5,859 nucleotides of DNA, taken from positions 1-5,859 of the forward strand of contig JACDBP010000177.1 of NCBI GenBank assembly GCA_013694835.1. Reading direction: 5' to 3'. Positions 1 to 5,849 of the stretch are shown here, piece by piece. Position 1 is the stretch's first letter. The number at the start of each line of letters is the position of its first letter. The stretch comes from Chloroflexota bacterium (GTDB lineage: Bacteria; Chloroflexota; Limnocylindria; Limnocylindrales; CSP1-4). A program made the position numbers and the translations under genes. The notes under the pieces are model-generated. The model was given only the letters and a program-made list of their open reading frames with translations. It had not been told where the DNA came from and ran no database searches.

Positions 1-729
1 CTCGAAGGTCGATCGCGCGACGGGACCGTCCGGTGCTGCCACGACCGTCCGGGCACCCTTGAGGACGACGACCTGACCCGTCGCCGCTGCGAAGGTCCGA
101 GCCCGCTCGGCCCGCGCAGCGTCGTCATCGGGGACCGGCCCGACTACGTGCCCGAACAACCCCTGCTCCAGCCGCCCGAACTCGCCCGGATGCGGCGTCA
201 GCACGCAGGCCCGCCGCATCGACTCGGCCCAAGCCCCGGACACCGCCAGCGAATTCAGCCCCTCGGCATCCACCACGGCGGGCGGCAGCGCCACACCGTC
301 GCCGCCGACCGGCTTCAGCAACCGCAGCACGAGGTCGACGGTCGTCTTGGACGCGCGCAGGCCTGAGCCGATGACCAGCGCATCGTGTCCCCGCCCGGCG
401 AGGACCGCGACGGCGGCATCCGGGTCGACCTCCCCTGGCGAGCGCTCGGGAAGCCCGATCGTGATGGCCTCCAGCACGCGCCCGGCCACGAGCGGCTGAA
501 GCGAGCGCGGCACGGCCAGGCAGACCATCCCTGCACCCGCTCGGGCACCGGCGAGGGCGACCAGCAGAGCCGCGCCGAGGTAGTCGAGCGAACCGGCGAC
601 AGCGAGCAGCGTGCCGAAGGAGCCCTTGTGTCCGCGTGCGTCGCGGACGGGCAGCAGCGGCGCGACCACCCGGTCGTCCAGGCGATCCACCACGGACGGC
701 TCGCTGTCACGGGACTCCCGCTCGCTCAC
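1..729 (-). CDS. nnrD: ADP-dependent NAD(P)H-hydrate dehydratase (3' end beyond window)
   Basis: Seen: an open frame of 243 codons from a GTG at 729-727 to the window edge with no stop. It carries the marks of the YjeF C-terminal/NnrD fold of the ribokinase superfamily: HKGSFGTLLAVAGS (residues 34-47), ARAGAGMV (62-69), ALVIGSGL (117-124), DAEGLN (154-159), LTPHPGEF (177-184) and VVVLKGARTVV (220-230). Known for the family: it dehydrates the S form of hydrated NADH/NADPH using ADP, a cytosolic repair reaction. The catalytic GTGDxLxG-type motif normally lies just after the last residue visible, so about 40-50 C-terminal residues are probably missing. No N-terminal NnrE epimerase domain is present, since only about 33 residues precede the KGSFG motif. 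The GTG start overlaps the acpS stop by 4 nt (GTGA). Two in-frame GTG codons at 693-688 are alternative starts, but none of the three has a good Shine-Dalgarno. Family assignment is firm; the exact start is less sure. Confidence 0.9.
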   Translation of the reverse strand, partial: MSERESRDSEPSVVDRLDDRVVAPLLPVRDARGHKGSFGTLLAVAGSLDYLGAALLVALAGARAGAGMVCLAVPRSLQPLVAGRVLEAITIGLPERSPGEVDPDAAVAVLAGRGHDALVIGSGLRASKTTVDLVLRLLKPVGGDGVALPPAVVDAEGLNSLAVSGAWAESMRRACVLTPHPGEFGRLEQGLFGHVVGPVPDDDAARAERARTFAAATGQVVVLKGARTVVAAPDGPVARSTFE

Positions 730-1313
730 TCGCCCGGCTCGGGCGACTCGCCCGGGCTGGCCTTCGGTCCGGCGGCGTCCGACGTTCGGGTCGGGAGGTC
801 CTGGGACGTGGCATCCAGGTCGCGCAGCCGCTGCATCCGCGCGAGGATCCGGCGCTCGGTGGCGTCCAGCCGCTCGTCGATGTCAGGCGGGAAGACGAAG
901 GTGCCACCGGCGGAGCGGATGCCGAAGGCGATGGCGACGGCATAATCGGCCTCGTGGCTGATCGAGACGGCGATGCGGCCCATGCTGAGCTGCTCCGCAC
1001 GCCGCAGCGCCCGCCCGGAGAGGCTCACCGCGGGTGCGCCGGTGGGCAGGCGCACGATCTCGATGTCGCGCCAGCCGACCCCGCGCACGCCCAGCCCGAG
1101 CACCTTGCTCACGGCCTCCTTGGCCGCCCAGCGTCCGGCGAAGTTCTGGGGCCGCATCCGCACATAGGCGTGCTCCCGGTCCGTGAGCACCCGCTTCCGG
1201 AATCGGTCGCCGAAGCGCTCGATGGCGGCCTGGATGCGCGCGATCTTGATGATGTCGATGCCGAGCTCGGTCGTCCCCTCCGGGACCGGCGCGACCGCCG
1301 GCGCGCCCGCCAT
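726..1313 (-). CDS. acpS: Holo-[acyl-carrier-protein] synthase with long C-terminal extension
   Basis: 195 residues. AcpS transfers 4'-phosphopantetheine from CoA to the serine of apo-acyl carrier protein, a Mg-dependent cytosolic step needed for fatty-acid synthesis. Family motifs are intact: LGIDIIKIARI (17-27) with the Mg ligand Asp20, FRKRVLT (38-44), FAGRWAAKEAVSK (58-70) with the catalytic/metal Glu66, VLGLG (71-75), GAPAVSLSG (92-100) and VSISHEADYAVA (116-127). A typical AcpS of about 120-130 residues would end near residue 133. Here about 60 more follow: GGTFVFPPD, then a charged probable helix (144-167, rich in Glu/Arg/Leu), then a Pro/Ser/Gly/Glu tail ending SPGESPEPGE. The ATG at 1313 is chosen because no other ATG, GTG or TTG lies in frame between it and the GIDI motif. 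The frame is open far upstream, but there it only shadows glmS. The start is 5 nt after the glmS stop with no clear Shine-Dalgarno, so coupling to glmS is likely. It could be expressed together with nnrD, which overlaps its stop. Confidence 0.95.
   Translation of the reverse strand: MAGAPAVAPVPEGTTELGIDIIKIARIQAAIERFGDRFRKRVLTDREHAYVRMRPQNFAGRWAAKEAVSKVLGLGVRGVGWRDIEIVRLPTGAPAVSLSGRALRRAEQLSMGRIAVSISHEADYAVAIAFGIRSAGGTFVFPPDIDERLDATERRILARMQRLRDLDATSQDLPTRTSDAAGPKASPGESPEPGE
730..746 (-). promoter_or_regulatory. GC hairpin abutting the nnrD start codon
   Basis: In the mRNA sense the sequence TCGCCCG-AGC-CGGGCGA forms a perfect 7-bp stem with a 3-nt loop. Its 3' edge touches the GTG start of nnrD at 729. 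It lies inside the last codons of acpS and covers the place where a Shine-Dalgarno would sit. Inference: it may hold nnrD translation low unless a ribosome finishing acpS melts it. It could equally be a by-product of the repetitive SPGESPEPGE coding sequence, because a second copy of the arm lies 18 nt upstream. Confidence 0.4.
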
Positions 1314-1318
1314 CCGGG

Positions 1319-3145
1319 CTACTCGACCGTGACCGACTTCGCCAGGTTTCGCGGTTGGTCGACGTCGGTCCCCCGCGCCACGGCGGTGTGGTAGGCGAAC
1401 AGCTGGAGCGGCACGATCGCCAGCACGGGCGTCAGCTCCTCGATGGTGTCCGGGACCCACAGGACGTCGTCCGCGTAGGCGGCGACGGCGTCGTCGCCCT
1501 CGGTCGCGATCATCAGCACCTTTGCATCGCGCGCCCGGCCCTCCATCACGTTGCTGACGAGCTTCTCCTGGAGCGGCGAGCGCGTAGCGATGGCGACCAA
1601 CGGGACCTCCGCGTCGAGAAGCGAGATCGGGCCATGCTTCAGCTCCCCCGCTGCGTAGCCTTCGGCGTGGACGTAGCTCACCTCCTTGAGCTTCAGGGCG
1701 CCCTCCAGCGCCACGGGATAGGTGATGCCGCGGCCGACGAACATGAAACCGCGTGAGTTGACGTAGCGCCTGGCCAGCTCCTTCGCGGGAGCCGCCATCT
1801 CGATCGCGCGGTCGATCTTGTCGGGCAGCTGCCGAAGCGCCTCCACGAGCTCGCGCTCCCTGGCGGCATCCAGGCGGCCCTTCGTCTTGGCGATCGCCGC
1901 GGCGAGCATCACCAGGGTCGTCACCTGCGTCACGAAGGTCTTCGTCGCGACGACGGCGATCTCCGGGCCTGCCTGCAGGAAGAGCACCGCATCGGCCTCG
2001 CGAGTGATCGCGGAGCCGACCGTGTTGGTGACCGCGATGACCGGGCAGCCCTGTTCGCGCGCGAAGCGGGTGGGGGCGATGGTGTCGGCGGTCTCGCCCG
2101 ACTGGGTGACTGCCACGACCAGCGTGCTCGCGTCGAGCGGCGGCGGGCTGTAGCGGAACTCCGAGCCGATATTGTTGCGGGACGGCAGGCCGCTCCAGCG
2201 CTGGAGCAGATGCGCCCCGATCATGGCGGCGTAGTTGGCGCTCCCGCAGGCGACGAACTCGACGCGCTCGATGGTCGCGAGCCGCTCGGCAAGCGGGGCC
2301 AGCTCCTCGAGCAGGATCTCCTCGTGGTGGAGGCGTCCCGTGACGGCGGCGCGCACGGCCTGCGACTGCTCGTGCATCTCCTTGAGCATGAAGTGGTCGA
2401 AGCCGCCCTTCTCGGCGGCCTCGATCGACCAACTGATCTGTTGGGGGACACGCTCCCGCGGCCGGCCATCGACGCCCGTGATGCGGATCGACTGGGGGGT
2501 GATGTCGGCGACATCGCCCTCTTCCAGGAAGATCACTCGCGAGGTGTGCGCCAGCACGGCAGCGACGTCCGATGCCAGGAAGTTCTCGCCCTCGCCGATG
2601 CCGACGATGAGCGGCACATTCTCGCGCGCGCCGACGAGCCTGCCCGGCTCCTGGCGGTGCAGCACGGCGAGCGCGTAGGCACCGTGGGCCTTCGCGAGCG
2701 CCTCGCGGACCGCGTCGGCGATGTCGCCCCGGTAGGCCTCCTCGACGAGGTGCGCGAGCGCCTCGGTGTCCGTCTCGGACGCCAGCGTGTGACCGCGAGC
2801 CTCGAGTCCGTCGCGCAGCTCCCGGAAGTTCTCGATGATCCCGTTGTGGATGACCGTGATCTCGCCCGTGCAGTCGCTGTGCGGGTGGGCGTTCAGGTCG
2901 TTGGGGCGCCCGTGGGTCGCCCAGCGGGTGTGGGCGAGGCCGACGGCCGCAGAGGGCGTCGCGTCGAGGAGCGCCGTCCGCAGGTTGGCCAGCTTGCCGG
3001 CGCGCTTCTCGACGAACAGGTCGCCATTGGCCGTGACCAGTGCGATGCCGGCCGAGTCGTAGCCGCGGTACTCGAGGCGCGCGAGCCCCTCGAGAAGGAT
3101 GGGTGCAGCCTCACGCGGCCCGGTGTATCCGACGATCCCGCACAT
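1319..3145 (-). CDS. glmS: Glutamine--fructose-6-phosphate aminotransferase (isomerizing)
   Basis: 608 residues, the normal family length. GlmS makes glucosamine-6-phosphate from fructose-6-phosphate and glutamine, the entry step to UDP-GlcNAc and peptidoglycan. The N-terminal class II (Ntn) glutaminase starts MCGIVGY, with Cys2 as nucleophile after Met removal; this fixes the start. It continues with EYRGYDSAG (25-33), HTRWATHG (72-79), HNGIIENF (100-107) and SETDTE (123-128). The linker contains KGGFDHFMLKE (247-256 region). Two SIS sugar-isomerase domains follow: CGSANYAAM (300-308), TQSGETADT (347-355), ATKTFVTQ (400-407), KLKEVSYVHAEGYAAGELKHGP (around 485-506, with Lys485, Glu488 and His504 in catalytic positions), and the closing DQPRNLAKSVTVE. 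Small departures from the common text are CGSAN for CGTSY and TQSGET for SQSGET, both conservative in the phosphosugar loops. The gene lies 47 nt after glmM with its own Shine-Dalgarno and 5 nt before acpS. No glmS ribozyme fits upstream. Confidence 0.98.
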   Translation of the reverse strand: MCGIVGYTGPREAAPILLEGLARLEYRGYDSAGIALVTANGDLFVEKRAGKLANLRTALLDATPSAAVGLAHTRWATHGRPNDLNAHPHSDCTGEITVIHNGIIENFRELRDGLEARGHTLASETDTEALAHLVEEAYRGDIADAVREALAKAHGAYALAVLHRQEPGRLVGARENVPLIVGIGEGENFLASDVAAVLAHTSRVIFLEEGDVADITPQSIRITGVDGRPRERVPQQISWSIEAAEKGGFDHFMLKEMHEQSQAVRAAVTGRLHHEEILLEELAPLAERLATIERVEFVACGSANYAAMIGAHLLQRWSGLPSRNNIGSEFRYSPPPLDASTLVVAVTQSGETADTIAPTRFAREQGCPVIAVTNTVGSAITREADAVLFLQAGPEIAVVATKTFVTQVTTLVMLAAAIAKTKGRLDAARERELVEALRQLPDKIDRAIEMAAPAKELARRYVNSRGFMFVGRGITYPVALEGALKLKEVSYVHAEGYAAGELKHGPISLLDAEVPLVAIATRSPLQEKLVSNVMEGRARDAKVLMIATEGDDAVAAYADDVLWVPDTIEELTPVLAIVPLQLFAYHTAVARGTDVDQPRNLAKSVTVE

Positions 3146-3155
3146 GCCTGGTGTT

Positions 3156-3162
3156 CTCCCTT
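3156..3162 (-). promoter_or_regulatory. Shine-Dalgarno of glmS
   Basis: AAGGGAG in the mRNA sense, 10 nt before the ATG at 3145. It is the only strong ribosome-binding site in the window; the other internal genes start by overlap or near-overlap with the preceding gene. It begins directly after the 3' arm of the hairpin at 3163-3182. Confidence 0.7.
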
Positions 3163-3182
3163 GCGGCCTTTGCGGGGGCCGC
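3163..3182 (-). other. GC hairpin in the glmM-glmS gap
   Basis: In the mRNA sense GCGGCC, an 8-nt loop CCCGCAAA and GGCCGC form a perfect 6-bp all-GC stem in the only real intergenic space of the window. No U-run follows; the next bases are the glmS Shine-Dalgarno. An intrinsic terminator is therefore not supported. Possible roles are partial attenuation, an mRNA-processing or stability element, or modulation of glmS translation. A 6-bp stem can also occur by chance at this base composition. Confidence 0.4.
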
Positions 3183-3212
3183 TCGCTCGTTGCTAGTTCA
3201 GCCGCTCGCTCG
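3178..3212 (-). repeat. 12-bp direct repeat flanking the glmM stop
   Basis: The plus-strand sequence GCCGCTCGCTCG occurs at 3178-3189 and again at 3201-3212, with a 23-bp period. The 3201-3212 copy encodes the end of GlmM (the SER part of its ASERLN terminus). The other copy lies just past the TAG stop and supplies one arm of the gap hairpin. It looks like a small local duplication; no function is evident. Confidence 0.45.
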
Positions 3213-4527
3213 CCAGCTGGGCGAGCATATCCGCGAGCTCCGAGATCCGCGCGGCATCCTCCCCTTCGATCATGATCCGCAGCGCGGATTCGGTCCCGGA
3301 GGGGCGGACGAGCACGCGGCCCTTGCCGAGCAGCTCCTGTTGCGCGTCCTGCACGGCCGTCAGCAGCTGCCGATCCGCCTGCCACGTGTCCTTCAGACGA
3401 ACAGGCACGGTCCGCTGCTGCTGTGGATAGAGGGGGATCCGCGCCGCGAGCTCGGAGAGCCGCAGGCCGCTGCGGTGCATCACACCGAGCACCTCGAGCG
3501 CCGTGACGATGCCATCGCCACTGCTGGTGTGCTCCAGGACGATGACGTGGCCGCTCTTCTCGCCGCCGAGCCCGGCGCCGGAGACGAGCATCGCGTCGGC
3601 GATGTACTTGTCGCCGACCGGCGTCCTGACGATACGACCGCCCCGTTGCTCCACGGCGGCCGCGAGGCCCCCGTTGGAAAGGACGCTCACGACGACGGTG
3701 CCGTCAGCCGGAAGCGCCCCCCGCTCGATCCGGTCGAGCGCGATGATGCCGATAAGCTGGTCGCCGTCGACGACCTCGCCCCGTTCGTCGACCGCCACAC
3801 ACCGGTCGGCATCTCCGTCCAGCGCGAAGCCGGCGTCGAAGCCATCGGCCGCGACGATGGCCGCGAGGGCAGCCGGCGCCGTGGCGCCGCAACCGGCGTT
3901 GATGTTCGTGCCGTCGGGCTCGTTGAAGTGGACGCTGAGGGAGCGTGTCGCGGCGCTGACGATCTCCGGCGCCACCACGCCACCGCTGCCGTTGGCGCAG
4001 TCGAGCGCGACGCGGACATCGCCGCGTACCTGCTCGGCGATCGCGAGACGATGCCGCAGGTACCCTCCGACCAGGGGAGCCCCATCGAATGCCCGGCCCA
4101 GCTCGGCGTTACGCCGTCCCTCCAGCTCTTCCGCGCGCCAGATGAGGGCCTCGAGCTCGTCCTCGACGACATCATCCAGCTTCAGCCCGCGCCCATCGAG
4201 GACCTTCAGGCCGTTGTCGTCGGCCGGGTTGTGCGAGGCCGAGACCATGACGCCGGCGCCGAAGTCGCCCGAGGCGGCAACGTGGACCAGGGCAGGCGTC
4301 GGCACGACGCCGAGGCGATGGACGTCCGCGCCCATCGAGGCCGCGCCCGCCAGCAGTGACGCCACGAGCATGTCCCCCGAGCGCCGCGTGTCCTGGCCCA
4401 CGACCACGGCGCCACCGGCCGGCATCAAGCGGTGCACCGCGGCACGGCCGAGGGCGTAGGCGATGGTCGGCTTGAGGTCGACGTTGGCGATCCCGCGGAT
4501 GCCGTCCGTACCGAACAGGCGCCCCAT
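3193..4527 (-). CDS. glmM: Phosphoglucosamine mutase
   Basis: 444 residues, the usual length for GlmM. It interconverts glucosamine-6-phosphate and glucosamine-1-phosphate in the cytosol, between GlmS and GlmU on the way to UDP-GlcNAc. All four alpha-D-phosphohexomutase landmarks are present: the N-terminal MGRLFGTDGIRG (1-12); the phosphoserine loop SASHNP (96-101) with Ser98 as the phosphate carrier; the metal loop DGDADR (237-242); the sugar-specificity loop GGEKSGH (321-327); and the C-terminal phosphate-binding loop RPSGTES (408-414). MGRxFGTDGIRG and GGEKSGH point to GlmM rather than a phosphomannomutase or phosphoglucomutase. The ATG shares its A with the cdaR stop (TGATG, 1-nt overlap), and no strong Shine-Dalgarno is seen, so translation is probably coupled to cdaR. 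In the Firmicutes cluster, GlmM and CdaR are both reported to modulate the diadenylate cyclase CdaA; extending that here is inference. The gene ends with TAG 47 nt before glmS. Confidence 0.98.
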   Translation of the reverse strand: MGRLFGTDGIRGIANVDLKPTIAYALGRAAVHRLMPAGGAVVVGQDTRRSGDMLVASLLAGAASMGADVHRLGVVPTPALVHVAASGDFGAGVMVSASHNPADDNGLKVLDGRGLKLDDVVEDELEALIWRAEELEGRRNAELGRAFDGAPLVGGYLRHRLAIAEQVRGDVRVALDCANGSGGVVAPEIVSAATRSLSVHFNEPDGTNINAGCGATAPAALAAIVAADGFDAGFALDGDADRCVAVDERGEVVDGDQLIGIIALDRIERGALPADGTVVVSVLSNGGLAAAVEQRGGRIVRTPVGDKYIADAMLVSGAGLGGEKSGHVIVLEHTSSGDGIVTALEVLGVMHRSGLRLSELAARIPLYPQQQRTVPVRLKDTWQADRQLLTAVQDAQQELLGKGRVLVRPSGTESALRIMIEGEDAARISELADMLAQLASERLN

Positions 4528-4553
4528 CAGGCGACACGCCCGCCGCGCCCCAT
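4519..4553 (-). repeat. 9-bp direct repeat at the cdaR/glmM junction
   Basis: ATGGGGCGC (mRNA sense) occurs at 4553-4545 inside cdaR, where it encodes Met433-Gly-Arg, and at 4527-4519 as the glmM start (Met-Gly-Arg). The copies are 26 nt apart and so in different frames. The upstream ATG would read only eight codons (MGRGGRVA) before the cdaR stop. The repeat may be a local duplication or chance in GC-rich DNA. Confidence 0.4.
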
Positions 4554-5849
4554 GGCAGGGCCTGGCCAGAGCGTCCCACCGGCCGGCGTGGTCGACGGGC
4601 TCGGTGCCGGTGAGACTGCCGGGGGCGGGGTGGGCGGTGGTGCAGGACGGACGATGGTGACCGTGACCCTGGGCGGGGCGACCGACACGAGTCTGGTGCC
4701 CTCCGGTGCGCGGACCGAGACCGCCAGATCGTGCGCACCGGGGTCGAGCCCTCGGACGTCGACGGCCGCCGTCAGGGCCGTGACATCCACCGCATCCAGC
4801 GCCGCCAGCGGGCCGCCGGCGACCACGAGGACCTGGCTGACCGAGAGCGAGTACTGCAGGTCGCGCTCGGTCCCTTGCACCGCGATGCCCGCCTGGAACG
4901 TGCGGGTGCCCTCGTCGCTCCGGAGGTCGATCGAGACCAGTACGGCGGGCGTGTCGACGGTCACCTCGTCCGGTATCGCCAGGCCCACCGTTGCCTCGAA
5001 CGGGCCGTTGTGATCGGTCACGTCGATGGGCTGCGTCCGGACCTCGGCGATCGCCGCGATCTGTGGTTGTTCGCCGCTCACGAGGACAGCCAATGGCGCC
5101 ACGCTGACCGCATGCACGCGGTAGCCCGCGGGAGGGACGCCGATGAGCGCCGGCACCACGGGCACGGTCCGGTTGGCCAGCTGACGGGCGACCTCGATCT
5201 TGACTCGGACACGCTCCGGTTGCAGCTCCACCTGGGTGACCACGGCGCCCCGCTCGTCGAGTGGCAGCAGCTCCACGTCCACGTCGACGTTGATGGCGCT
5301 GGCATCGATCGTCACGCGCCCCTCGACCCGGTCGATGGCCAGGACCCGGGAGCTGGCACCGCTCACGCTCACGGTCCCCGGCTGGACCTGCGATGGTCCG
5401 ATCGAGAGACCGTCGGCGCTGCCGCTGCGGTTGATGATGACCGGGAACGATTCGGTCAGCACCGGGTCGAGTCGCACCATCACGACGCGTGGCTGCCAGT
5501 CGATGATGTCGATGCGGTCGTCCGTGGCGGCGAGCACGACCCGCACCTGGGTCGGCGTGCCGCCGGGCTCGGGCACGACGCCTGCCAGATCGACGCTGGC
5601 ATGGAACGAGTCAGTGGAGACGCGGCCGGCGACGTCCAGCGGGGCGCGGTAACGGACCAGCGTCACGTCGGGGAGGGGCTCCAGGAGCGTGGCGTCCTCA
5701 GGTGGTTTGACCGGCGCGATCGTCACGCGACCGAGGAACGAGCGGGTGTCCTGGGCGACCACCAGCCCGGCGTAGAGCATCGTCGCCAGGACGAGCGCCG
5801 CCAGCAGCGGGATCCAGTTCCGGCCGAGGACGAAGAGGGCGCGGCGCAC
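4527..5849 (-). CDS. cdaR: CdaR-like regulator, membrane-anchored YbbR-repeat protein
   Basis: 440 residues. A short basic N-terminus (MRRALFVLGRN) precedes one membrane segment at about 12-32. About 370 residues of beta-rich sequence follow, divisible into four YbbR-type repeats near 38-128, 129-219, 221-309 and 310-400. The clearest is repeat three, with PPAGYRVHAVSVAPLAVLVSG (239-259 region). The tail (401-440) is Pro/Ser/Thr-rich with PPP runs, then GRGGRVA. The predicted topology is N-in with the repeats outside the membrane. In the cdaA-cdaR-glmM cluster, CdaR binds and modulates the membrane diadenylate cyclase CdaA, which makes c-di-AMP. That role is inferred here from the fold plus the adjacent glmM. 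The GTG at 5849 is the earliest possible start because the codon just upstream in frame is TGA; the next in-frame ATG (Met24) would cut the membrane segment. The ribosome-binding site is outside the window. YbbR repeats diverge strongly, so exact repeat borders are approximate. Confidence 0.88.
   Translation of the reverse strand: MRRALFVLGRNWIPLLAALVLATMLYAGLVVAQDTRSFLGRVTIAPVKPPEDATLLEPLPDVTLVRYRAPLDVAGRVSTDSFHASVDLAGVVPEPGGTPTQVRVVLAATDDRIDIIDWQPRVVMVRLDPVLTESFPVIINRSGSADGLSIGPSQVQPGTVSVSGASSRVLAIDRVEGRVTIDASAINVDVDVELLPLDERGAVVTQVELQPERVRVKIEVARQLANRTVPVVPALIGVPPAGYRVHAVSVAPLAVLVSGEQPQIAAIAEVRTQPIDVTDHNGPFEATVGLAIPDEVTVDTPAVLVSIDLRSDEGTRTFQAGIAVQGTERDLQYSLSVSQVLVVAGGPLAALDAVDVTALTAAVDVRGLDPGAHDLAVSVRAPEGTRLVSVAPPRVTVTIVRPAPPPTPPPAVSPAPSPSTTPAGGTLWPGPAMGRGGRVA

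Noticed and set aside
315..710. 131-codon minus-strand open frame in the nnrD region
   Set aside because: It is a different frame from nnrD and has no motifs. The nnrD frame across the same bases shows all expected family signatures up to the window edge.
1314..2432. Upstream extension of the acpS frame into glmS
   Set aside because: The frame is open only because stops are rare in GC-rich DNA. The translation there is Arg/Gly-rich shadow of glmS, and AcpS homology begins just after the ATG at 1313.
3146..3192. glmS ribozyme/riboswitch or rho-independent terminator in the glmM-glmS gap
   Set aside because: The gap of 47 nt is too short for the ribozyme, and no U-tract follows the hairpin.
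2210..3196. 328-codon open frame on the plus strand across glmS
   Set aside because: It is fully antisense to the glutaminase and first SIS region of glmS, with low-complexity Val/Gly/Arg/Asp content and no family motif.
3146..3385. N-terminal extension of GlmS upstream of MCGIVGY
   Set aside because: The catalytic cysteine must be at the mature N-terminus. A Shine-Dalgarno stands 10 nt before this ATG, and the extension would overlap glmM.
3872..3889. Self-complementary GGCGCC-GT-GGCGCC inside glmM
   Set aside because: It encodes conserved Ala/Gly/Thr positions of GlmM, and such short palindromes are expected in this base composition.
3040..4359. 439-codon open frame on the plus strand across glmM and the glmM-glmS gap
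   Set aside because: It is antisense to glmM and the 5' end of glmS, both of which have complete family motifs. Its translation is Arg/Asp/Ala-rich without recognisable domains, typical of a GC-rich shadow frame.
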